DNA of 64,000 nt. It comes from Alcaligenaceae bacterium. GTDB taxonomy: Bacteria > Pseudomonadota > Gammaproteobacteria > Burkholderiales > Burkholderiaceae_B. The stretch lies in the NCBI GenBank assembly GCA_013416485.1, contig JACCEO010000012.1, forward strand, positions 22,660-86,659, given 5' to 3'. The first letter of the stretch is position 1. Each line of letters starts with the position of its first letter. A program made the translations under genes and the position numbers. Below the pieces are notes generated by a model. It saw only the letters and a list, made by a program, of their open reading frames with translations. It searched no databases and was not told the origin of the DNA. Below, one piece after another: positions 57,924 to 64,000 of the stretch.

Positions 57924-58124
57924 ATGAATATCACTTTAAACGGCAAAGTCCAAACACTGCAAAACATCAATACAGTTGCCGATTTAATCAACTTCCTGGG
58001 CTACCAGGACAAGCGCATTGCTGTTGAACGTAATGGCGAAATCGTCCCTAAAAGCCAGCATGCTGCCCAAGCCGTTGCCGACCAGGACAGCATAGAAATT
58101 GTGGTCGCCGTAGGCGGCGGTTAA
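57924..58124 (+). CDS. thiS: Sulfur carrier protein ThiS
   Basis: A 66-residue ubiquitin-like protein whose C-terminal Gly-Gly is thiocarboxylated to supply sulfur for the thiamine thiazole. It ends VVAVGGG. MNITLNGKVQTL and the middle GYQDKRIAVERNGEIVPKSQ are typical. ATG 57924 is preferred to the TTG 12 bases earlier. thiG, usually next to it, is absent here. Its stop codon abuts the ffh stop on the other strand with no bases between. Confidence 0.9.
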   Translation: MNITLNGKVQTLQNINTVADLINFLGYQDKRIAVERNGEIVPKSQHAAQAVADQDSIEIVVAVGGG

Positions 58125-59546
58125 TTACATCCCGCCAAAACCACCTTTACCCAGGCCTTTCAGCCCTTTCATGCCGCCCATAGCGCGCATCATTTTGGCC
58201 ATACCGCCTTTTTTCATCTGTTTCATCATGCCCTGCATTTGCTCGAACTGCTTCAGCATGCGGTTCACTTCCTGCACAGGCACACCGGCACCCATAGCAA
58301 TACGCCGTTTGCGGGATGCTTTCAGCAGGTCAGGTTTCGCCCGTTCGGCTGGCGTCATGGAATTCAGTATGCCTTCGGTACGACGCAACTGCTTTTCCGC
58401 CTGACCACCTTGCAACTGGCCAGCGGCTTGTGCAAACTGGGCCGGTAGCTTTTCCAGTAAGGACCCCATGTCGCCCATTTTCTTGACCTGCTGCAGCTGA
58501 TCACGGAAATCATTCAAATCAAAACGATTACCAGATTTGATTTTGGCCGCCAGCTTTTGGGCATCGGCCATATCAATGTTTTTCTGCGCTTGTTCGACTA
58601 AAGCGACAATATCGCCCATACCCAATACGCGCTGCGCCATGCGTTCAGGGTGGAAAGCCTCCAGGCCATCCAGCTTTTCTGACATCCCCACAAACTTCAG
58701 GGGTTTACCAGTGACGTGACGTACCGACAGTGCAGCACCACCACGCGCATCACCGTCCAGCTTGGTCAACACTACGCCAGTTAACGGCAACGCATCACCA
58801 AAGGCACGTGCTACGTTGACTGCATCCTGCCCCTGCATGGCATCCACCACAAACAGGGTTTCTATGGGATTCAGCAATCCGTGCAACACACGGATTTCGG
58901 CCATCATGGCCTCGTCGATACCCAAACGGCCGGCCGTATCCACGATCAAGACATCGTAGTGATGCCGTTTGGCATGGTCTAGAGCTGCTGTAGCGATGTC
59001 GGCTGGTTTTTGCGAGACATCCGATGGCATGAAGTCTACATTGACCTGAGCCGCTACCGTTTTTAGCTGTTCAATCGCCGCAGGGCGATACACGTCAGCA
59101 CTGACCACCAACACTTTTTTCTTACCGGTTTTACGGCCGTTTTGTATGTGGTTACCTTCGTTTAGCCATTTGGCCAACTTACCGGTAGTTGTGGTTTTAC
59201 CTGCACCCTGCAAACCCGCCATCAAAATGACAGCCGGTGGCTGGGTTGCCAGTGACAGCTCACTAGCGTCTGCCCCCAGGTCGCCGCCCATCAAGGCGGT
59301 CAATTCTTTGCTGACCACACCCACTAGCGCCTGGCCGGGGTTTAGACTGCCGACCACGTCCTGGCCCATTGCCTTTTCTTTGACTTGGGCAACAAAATCG
59401 CGCACCACAGGCAAGGAGACGTCAGCCTCTAGCAAGGCCATGCGCACTTCGCGCAGCATGTCCTGGGTATTGGCCTCGGTAAGTCTGGCCTCGCCGCGCA
59501 TGGTTTTAACGACGCGGGAAAGACGATTGGTAAGATTGTCGAGCAT
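58125..59546 (-). CDS. ffh: Signal recognition particle protein Ffh
   Basis: GTPase that with 4.5S RNA targets nascent membrane proteins to FtsY and SecYEG. 473 residues: the N domain, then the G domain with GLQGAGKTTTTGKLA (111-125), DTAGRLG and TKLDGDARGG. The M domain from about 325 is Met- and Gly-rich, ending in Met/Gly/Lys repeats (MMRAMGGMKGLKGLGKGGF). A short extra segment NEGNHIQNGRKTGKK follows the first helix of the G domain. Divergent from the CcsA-type gene, a widespread arrangement. Confidence 0.98.
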   Translation of the reverse strand: MLDNLTNRLSRVVKTMRGEARLTEANTQDMLREVRMALLEADVSLPVVRDFVAQVKEKAMGQDVVGSLNPGQALVGVVSKELTALMGGDLGADASELSLATQPPAVILMAGLQGAGKTTTTGKLAKWLNEGNHIQNGRKTGKKKVLVVSADVYRPAAIEQLKTVAAQVNVDFMPSDVSQKPADIATAALDHAKRHHYDVLIVDTAGRLGIDEAMMAEIRVLHGLLNPIETLFVVDAMQGQDAVNVARAFGDALPLTGVVLTKLDGDARGGAALSVRHVTGKPLKFVGMSEKLDGLEAFHPERMAQRVLGMGDIVALVEQAQKNIDMADAQKLAAKIKSGNRFDLNDFRDQLQQVKKMGDMGSLLEKLPAQFAQAAGQLQGGQAEKQLRRTEGILNSMTPAERAKPDLLKASRKRRIAMGAGVPVQEVNRMLKQFEQMQGMMKQMKKGGMAKMMRAMGGMKGLKGLGKGGFGGM

Positions 59547-59647
59547 AAGGGTAGTTTCGCTTAAACTAGTTGATCTTCCGTTAAACCGACTAAAATGAGC
59601 AGCTAGGGCGAATTGCCTTTCGCTGTTTAATCAGAATTTAAGGGTCT

Positions 59648-60493
59648 ATGTCTGCAGGCATTGTATTTCACTTGTTAGCAGCGCTGGCATATGCCACGCT
59701 GGCTATCTGGCTTTGGCGTCCACTGTTCAAGGGCAAGACCAATGTAAGCATTGGAAACGTCCGCCGTGTTTGCCTGGGGGGCGCTATTGCCCTACACGGT
59801 ATCGGCTTGGCCTCGGCCATGATGCTACACCAGCATAGCCTACATCTAAGCTGGGTATTGGCCTTGTCTGCCGCCATCTGGTTAGGCATGGTGGTTTTCT
59901 GGCTAGAAAACATGGTCATGCGCATTGATGGCCTGCTACTTATTCTACTGCCTGTCGCCGCTATCGTAAGCCTAATCACCGCCATCTTCCCCAGCGCACA
60001 CCTGGTGGACCACGCCAATAGCGAGTGGCTACGCATCCATTTACTGATCGCCCTGACCGCCTATGGCCTGATCACCGTCGCCGCTTTGCATGGCCTGCTA
60101 ATGGCCGCTCTGGATCGCCAACTGCATCGCCCTATTGAAGACGCTGGCAACCGTTCTATTGTGAACCGCGCCCTGGATTCCATGCCACCGCTATTGGTGC
60201 AAGAAGTTCTGCTGTTTCGCTTGATCTGGTTTGGCTTCGCCATTCTGACTCTAACCGTGATTACAGGCTCTATTGTGTCCTTGCGCCTAACTGGGCAATG
60301 GCTGCCTATGGATCACAAAACCATATTTACTCTATTGTCATGGCTAACATTTGGCGGCTTGCTAACTGGCCGTTACCTACGAGGCTGGCGTGGCCGTATT
60401 GCTCTGCGCTGGACCCTGGTGGGCTTCGCCTTTTTACTGCTGTCCTACAGCGGTAGCCGTTTCGTGCTTGACGTCATTTTGCAACGAGGCTGA
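59648..60493 (+). CDS. CcsA/YpjD-type cytochrome c assembly-like membrane protein
   Basis: A 281-residue protein with eight hydrophobic helices. It belongs to the CcsA/CcmC haem-handling family as the short HemX/YpjD version: the WLRIHLLIALTAYGLITVAALHGLL stretch holds the conserved His region, and HKTIFTLLSWLTFGGLLTGRY the second. The tryptophan-rich haem loop of true CcsA is reduced, so a direct role in cytochrome c maturation is unproven. The neighbour of ffh in many proteobacteria. The next gene starts six bases later. Confidence 0.85.
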   Translation: MSAGIVFHLLAALAYATLAIWLWRPLFKGKTNVSIGNVRRVCLGGAIALHGIGLASAMMLHQHSLHLSWVLALSAAIWLGMVVFWLENMVMRIDGLLLILLPVAAIVSLITAIFPSAHLVDHANSEWLRIHLLIALTAYGLITVAALHGLLMAALDRQLHRPIEDAGNRSIVNRALDSMPPLLVQEVLLFRLIWFGFAILTLTVITGSIVSLRLTGQWLPMDHKTIFTLLSWLTFGGLLTGRYLRGWRGRIALRWTLVGFAFLLLSYSGSRFVLDVILQRG

Positions 60494-60498
60494 ACTCC

Positions 60499-60768
60499 GT
60501 GGGAAAAGTTTTATTCTGGGCAGTATTAATTATTGGCGGCTTGCTGCTAGCCCGTGTTTTGGCCCGCCACAACGCTGCCAGCCAGCAACCCAAAATGCCT
60601 CCTGTTGCCAAGCCGGCCAAAGGCCTGCGCAGCAAAACCCGAGCCGACCCCGAATCTATGGTGCGTTGCGAACATTGCGGCATACATTTACCACGTTCTG
60701 AAGCTGTGCTTAGCGGTGGACGTACTTGGTGCAGCTCTGAACACGCCAAAATCGGACGCAATACGTGA
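60499..60768 (+). CDS. PP0621-like small protein with a Cys-rich C-terminus
   Basis: An 89-residue protein starting at GTG 60499. An N-terminal membrane helix (about 3-20) is followed by a basic linker and a C-terminal possible zinc-binding motif CEHCGIHLPRSEAV...WCSSEH. This matches the PP0621 family, which commonly sits between the CcsA-type gene and ampD; no function is known. The stop overlaps the ampD start (GTGA). Confidence 0.8.
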   Translation: MGKVLFWAVLIIGGLLLARVLARHNAASQQPKMPPVAKPAKGLRSKTRADPESMVRCEHCGIHLPRSEAVLSGGRTWCSSEHAKIGRNT

Positions 60769-61409
60769 TACGCCAACGCACCAGCAGCTTACGAAGATCA
60801 CGCCAGCTATTGGATGACATCCCTGATAGCTTCCCAGCCCTACAGCTGGACCGTCACGGCTGGCTACGCCCCCACCCCTACGTCACCCTACTGCCCTCAC
60901 CTAATTGCAACCAGCGGCCTCCTGATGACGATGCCACGCTATTAGTCATACACAACATTAGCCTGCCACCCGGCGTCTTCGGGGGTACACAGGTCGCTGA
61001 TCTGTTTCTGAATCAGTTGGATCTGAACTCCCACCCCTGGCTACCCCGTCTACGTGGCTTGAAGGTATCAGCGCATTTCTTCATACGTCGCGACGGCAGT
61101 GTTATCCAGTTTGTTTCCACCGACCAACGTGCCTGGCACGCTGGCGTATCTAGTCACCAAGGTCGGGCTGGCTGTAATGACTTTTCCATAGGGATAGAGC
61201 TGGAAGGCACAGACACCCTACCCTACACCGCCAGCCAATACCTGTGCCTAAGCCAGCTAACGCCGGCCTTACAGACGCGCCATCCGCTGCGCGCCGTACG
61301 TGGGCACGAACACATAGCACCGGGCCGTAAAACGGATCCGGGCCCGTCATTTGACTGGGCCCGGTATGCTCGTGATGCGCAATGGTCTAGGCGGCAACTG
61401 CCCGCCTAA
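60765..61409 (+). CDS. ampD: 1,6-anhydro-N-acetylmuramyl-L-alanine amidase AmpD
   Basis: Cytoplasmic zinc amidase that cleaves the peptide from anhydro-muropeptides in wall recycling; its loss derepresses AmpC beta-lactamase in species with ampR. 214 residues from GTG 60765. Zinc ligands His63 (VIHNISLP), His181 and Asp191 (GHEHIAPGRKTDPG) have the canonical spacing, and the glutamate in GIELEGTD is present. It works in the same recycling route as Mpl (10736). Convergent with htpG, 15 bases apart with no clear terminator. Confidence 0.95.
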   Translation: MIRQRTSSLRRSRQLLDDIPDSFPALQLDRHGWLRPHPYVTLLPSPNCNQRPPDDDATLLVIHNISLPPGVFGGTQVADLFLNQLDLNSHPWLPRLRGLKVSAHFFIRRDGSVIQFVSTDQRAWHAGVSSHQGRAGCNDFSIGIELEGTDTLPYTASQYLCLSQLTPALQTRHPLRAVRGHEHIAPGRKTDPGPSFDWARYARDAQWSRRQLPA

Positions 61410-61424
61410 ACCCTGAATCCCGCC

Positions 61425-63341
61425 TTATGCAGGCAGATTCAACAGCAGCTTGTTCATGCGCTTCACAAAGGCGGCAGGGTCAGCCAGACTTGCGCCTTCG
61501 GCCAACATCGCCTGATCCAACAGCAACATGGACCAATCGGCAAAGTCGTCGTCAGACGCGGCTTGGATACGTGTTACCAAAGCATGCTCTGGGTTGATCT
61601 CCAGAATAGGCTGCACATCGGGTGCTTCCTGGCCTGCTGCTTGCAACATACGCATCAAGTGCGGGCTAAGTTCGTTTTCATCCACCACCACACACGCTGG
61701 TGAATCCACTAAACGCCCTGTAACGCGCACTTCCTTCACTTTGCCTTCCAGTGCTGTCTTCAAACGCTCAACCAAAGGCTTGAAGGTTTCAGCGATTTCG
61801 GCGTGGTGTTTTTTCTCGTCTTCGTCAGCCAACTGATCAAGATCCAGACCACCCTTGGCGATAGACACCAAAGACTTACCGTCGAATTCGCGCAGGAAGG
61901 ACAACATCCATTCGTCTACCCTATCGGACAGCACCAGAACTTCCAGGCCTTTTTTACGGAAAATTTCCAGGTGCGGACTATTGCTAGCCGCCGCATACGT
62001 GTCGGCCGACACATAGTAAATTTTATCCTGGCCTTCCTTCATGCGACCCACATAGTCCGCCAAGGACACGGTTTGCGCCGACGAGTCACCCGCTGTGGAT
62101 GCAAAGCGCAGCAAAGTAGCAATGCGGTCCTTATTGGATGCATCTTCGCCTATACCTTCCTTGATCACCTGACCGAACTGCGCCCAGAATTCAGCGTACT
62201 TTTCTGGCTGATTTTCTGCCATATCGTCTAGTAGCGCCAACACGCGCTTGGCAGAGCCCTCGCGTATCACACGTACGTCGCGGCTTTCCTGCAAAATTTC
62301 ACGCGACACGTTCAGTGGCAAATCGGCTGAATCAATGACTCCACGCACAAAGCGCAGGTAATTAGGCAGCAACTGTTCGGCGTCATCCATAATGAAAATA
62401 CGCCTAACGTACAGCTTCACCCCACGACGACCTTCGCGGTCCCACATATCCATAGGCGCACGCTTGGGAATAAACAGCAGCTGGGTATATTCGCTACGGC
62501 CTTCTACCCGGTTATGCGTCCATGCCAAAGGATCGTCGAAATCATGGGCAACGTGTTTGTAGAATTCTTGGTACTGCTCGTCCTCGATTTCCGACTTGGA
62601 GCGTGTCCACAAGGCATTCGCCTGGTTCACCATTTCCCAATCGGTCGTTTTCTTTTGTTCAGACGTTTCCTCGTCCCATTCTTCTTTTAGCATTTGAATG
62701 GGCAAAGAAATATGATCGGAATAACGACGCAAGACCTCGCGCAGCTTCCAACCATTTAAGAAATCGTCTTCATCTTCGCGCAGGTACAGCGTTACCGACG
62801 TACCGCGATCCGCTTTTTCCACCGTAGTAATGGAAAATTCGCCCTGACCGTCAGATTCCCACAGTACTGCATCGGTGACATCAGCACCGGCACGACGGGT
62901 CAAGACAGCGACTTTTTCAGCCACGATGAAAGATGAATAAAAGCCCACACCAAACTGACCAATCAGCTGAGCGTCTTTTTGATTATCGCCAGTTAACTGA
63001 CTGAAGAATTCTTTAGTGCCTGAACGCGCAATTGTGCCCAGGTTGGCAACGGCTTCGTCACGAGACATCCCGATACCGTTATCGGATATCGTAATGGTGC
63101 GCTGAGCCTTGTCGAAATCCACCCGTATCCGTAAATCGGTATCGCCATCAAACAGGCCAGGGTTATCGATCGCTTCGAAGCGCAACTTGTCGCAAGCGTC
63201 GGACGCGTTGGACACTAGCTCGCGTAGAAAAATCTCTTTGTTGCTGTACAGGGAATGTATCATCAAGTGCAGCAATTGCTTCACTTCAGCCTGGAATCCC
63301 AGGGTTTCAGAGGACGCAACGGAGGTATCAGAAGTGCTCAT
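61425..63341 (-). CDS. htpG: Molecular chaperone HtpG (Hsp90)
   Basis: Bacterial Hsp90, an ATP-dependent dimeric chaperone. 638 residues. The N-terminal GHKL ATPase shows [41 protein letters not shown] and [15 protein letters not shown]. The middle domain contains the ATP-sensing Arg region ([14 protein letters not shown]), and the C-terminal dimerisation domain ends LLLNLPA. A textbook sigma-32 promoter lies just upstream (63375-63402), so heat-shock induction is expected. Confidence 0.98.
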   Translation of the reverse strand: MSTSDTSVASSETLGFQAEVKQLLHLMIHSLYSNKEIFLRELVSNASDACDKLRFEAIDNPGLFDGDTDLRIRVDFDKAQRTITISDNGIGMSRDEAVANLGTIARSGTKEFFSQLTGDNQKDAQLIGQFGVGFYSSFIVAEKVAVLTRRAGADVTDAVLWESDGQGEFSITTVEKADRGTSVTLYLREDEDDFLNGWKLREVLRRYSDHISLPIQMLKEEWDEETSEQKKTTDWEMVNQANALWTRSKSEIEDEQYQEFYKHVAHDFDDPLAWTHNRVEGRSEYTQLLFIPKRAPMDMWDREGRRGVKLYVRRIFIMDDAEQLLPNYLRFVRGVIDSADLPLNVSREILQESRDVRVIREGSAKRVLALLDDMAENQPEKYAEFWAQFGQVIKEGIGEDASNKDRIATLLRFASTAGDSSAQTVSLADYVGRMKEGQDKIYYVSADTYAAASNSPHLEIFRKKGLEVLVLSDRVDEWMLSFLREFDGKSLVSIAKGGLDLDQLADEDEKKHHAEIAETFKPLVERLKTALEGKVKEVRVTGRLVDSPACVVVDENELSPHLMRMLQAAGQEAPDVQPILEINPEHALVTRIQAASDDDFADWSMLLLDQAMLAEGASLADPAAFVKRMNKLLLNLPA

Positions 63342-63374
63342 TTATCACCACGCAAAAAATTAACAGTAGCCTTA

Positions 63375-63402
63375 ATATGGGGGCCGTGCAAAATTTTTCA
63401 AG
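63375..63402 (-). promoter_or_regulatory. Sigma-32 heat-shock promoter of htpG
   Basis: On the minus strand CTTGAAA (63402-63396), a 13-base spacer, then CCCCATAT (63382-63375), an exact fit to the RpoH consensus CTTGAAA-N11-16-CCCCATNT. Transcription would begin about 25-30 bases before the htpG start. Confidence 0.9.
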
Positions 63403-63414
63403 AGCGCGTATAAT
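63386..63414 (+). promoter_or_regulatory. Sigma-70 promoter of tRNA-Leu
   Basis: GTGCAA (63386-63391), 17-base spacer, perfect TATAAT (63409-63414), then a GC-rich start region (TACGCC) typical of stable RNA promoters. The tRNA begins 50 bases downstream. It overlaps the divergent htpG promoter. Confidence 0.7.
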
Positions 63415-63463
63415 TACGCCTTTCTGCCACGCATTGTGTTCAACAGTGCGATCTGCTCAGTAT

Positions 63464-63548
63464 GCCCGGGTGGTGAAATTGGTAGACGCAGGGGACTCAA
63501 AATCCCCCGCCGCAAGGCGTGCCGGTTCGATTCCGGCCCCGGGCACCA
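63464..63548 (+). tRNA. tRNA-Leu (anticodon CAA)
   Basis: 85 bases with a long variable arm and encoded CCA. The acceptor stem is GCCCGGG/CCCGGGC, the anticodon stem-loop is GGGGA-CTCAAAA-TCCCC with anticodon CAA (reads UUG), and the T-loop is GGTTCGATTCC. Its 3' end faces integrase-like DNA, as at many island insertion sites. Confidence 0.97.
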
Positions 63549-63594
63549 ACGGCTTGTTCCAAACAGGTTCAAGACGCACCAAATTCTCAAGAAA

Positions 63595-63628
63595 ATCATG
63601 GAGTTAGACCAAAAACCTAACCCATGAT
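63595..63628. other. Hairpin downstream of tRNA-Leu
   Basis: ATCATGG-A-GTTAG pairs with CTAAC-CCATGAT: 12 bp with one bulged A and a nine-base loop, 47 bases after the tRNA. No T-run follows. It could end the tRNA transcript or belong to the attachment region. Confidence 0.5.
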
Positions 63629-63661
63629 GTTCCACACAGTTTCAGCAAATCCCAACGTTGC

Positions 63662-63720
63662 GTGTACCCCAAGGTGTACCCTAGACTAGATGTACCTTAA
63701 GTTTTTTTCTGGGGGTACAC
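63662..63720. repeat. GTGTACCC repeats before the integrase-like start
   Basis: GTGTACCC occurs at 63662 and 63674, TGTACC at 63691, and the inverted form GGGGTACAC at 63712-63720 just before the ATG. Repeated GGGGGTAC/GTACCCC boxes are often seen directly upstream of tRNA-linked tyrosine integrase genes; here they may be recombinase or autoregulatory sites. Confidence 0.5.
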
Positions 63721-63722
63721 CA

Positions 63723-63845
63723 ATGGGATTCCTGACTGACTTACAAATCCGCAGGCTCTACCCCATTAACGGGGGATGCGGTATTCATCGCACTCGGTTA
63801 ATTACACCGTTCCAACCGCATTGGGCCAAGACCCGCAAGCGGTAA
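63723..63845 (+). pseudogene. Integrase-like N-terminus interrupted by an insertion sequence
   Basis: ATG 63723 opens MGFLTDLQIRR, like the first residues of tRNA-linked tyrosine recombinases (LTDxxI/RxxKP). After about 11 codons the sequence enters what looks like the left end of an ISL3 element and a 40-residue frame stops at 63845. The family call rests on few residues plus context: tRNA next door and GTACCC boxes. Confidence 0.42.
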
Positions 63846-64000
63846 TTTTCAAAATTCCTAAAGCCATACGCACGGCGCGATAACATTTCCATTTTAGTGT
63901 GAAAGCCTTCGGTGATGCCATTGGATTTAGAAAAGCGCCACATGCCCACAATCGGCTCCAGCCAAGACGTGAGTGTGGCGGCCAACACCTTGGCCGGACT
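63754..64000 (-). mobile_element. ISL3-family insertion sequence (one end, runs off the window)
   Basis: The end is placed by eye at GGCTCTACCCCATTAACGGG (63754 onward), a terminal-repeat-like start containing CCCC-ATTAAC-GGGG, 31 bases from the transposase stop. The other end and target duplication lie outside the window. Confidence 0.55.
63785..64000 (-). CDS. ISL3-family transposase, C-terminal part
   Basis: The frame is open from base 64000 to a stop at 63785, 71 residues visible. WRFSKSNGITEGFHTKMEML, then RRAYGFRNFENYRLRVL, is the conserved C-terminal stretch of ISL3 (DDE) transposases, including the final catalytic Glu in TEGFH. The upstream part is outside the window, so whether the element is intact cannot be judged. 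Confidence 0.85.
   Translation of the reverse strand, partial: SPAKVLAATLTSWLEPIVGMWRFSKSNGITEGFHTKMEMLSRRAYGFRNFENYRLRVLAQCGWNGVINRVR

Overview
This 64 kb window is a bacterial chromosome segment, almost fully coding, carrying mainly housekeeping genes at moderate GC (roughly half G+C by eye). Gene content and order point to a betaproteobacterium of the order Burkholderiales, most likely an Alcaligenaceae relative of Bordetella. Pointers are aroQ-accB-accC-prmA, mpl-yqiA-RNB nuclease-tonB-aroE-mtgA, rubredoxin-yqgE-ruvX, thiD-thiE-hemL, ffh next to a CcsA-type protein, and an Ala/Lys-rich histone H1-like protein after nrdAB. Genus cannot be fixed from the sequence alone.

Layout. 1-4.0 kb (+): end of nrdA, nrdB, a histone-like protein, a YggT protein. 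4.1-10.6 kb (-): glycine-zipper lipoprotein, PfkB kinase, zinc-ribbon/DUF3426 protein, prmA, accC, accB, aroQ, a TlpA-like thioredoxin. 10.7-17.1 kb (+): mpl, yqiA-like esterase, RNB nuclease, TonB-like protein, aroE, mtgA. 17.1-21.2 kb (-): apaH, lptG, an acyltransferase, ruvX, yqgE and a 54-residue rubredoxin. 21.3-28.1 kb (+): thiD, thiE, hemL, a MarR regulator, argJ, a decayed Rpn-type nuclease gene, a class III aminotransferase. 28.2-33.0 kb (-): gcvT-gcvH-gcvP behind a tandem glycine riboswitch. 33.0-43.7 kb (-): mrp/apbC, tamA, tamB, dcd, a basic amino acid decarboxylase and a flavoprotein, packed head to tail. 43.8-47.3 kb (+): a small membrane protein, metG, a cation efflux protein.

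47.4-54.4 kb (-) is the most distinctive locus: a ribose-type ABC importer operon (permease, binding protein, second permease, ATPase). The second permease is fused at its C-terminus to a six-bladed SMP-30/strictosidine-synthase-like propeller, and a separate propeller paralogue follows that has lost the expected metal/catalytic residues. This looks like coupled uptake and lactone or ester processing of an unidentified sugar-like compound.

54.6-63.5 kb holds an Lgt-like/TlpA fusion, a DUF2007 protein, tRNA-Gly(CCC), trmB, a prolyl aminopeptidase, thiS, ffh, a CcsA-type protein, a PP0621-like protein, ampD and htpG. htpG has a clear sigma-32 heat-shock promoter that overlaps the divergent tRNA-Leu(CAA) promoter. 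The last 450 bases begin accessory DNA: an integrase-like start next to tRNA-Leu, interrupted by an ISL3-family element that runs off the window.

No CRISPR array, prophage, or clearly new multi-gene defence system was seen. The best leads are the permease-propeller operon, the unusual riboswitch linker, the overlapping heat-shock/tRNA promoters and the island edge.
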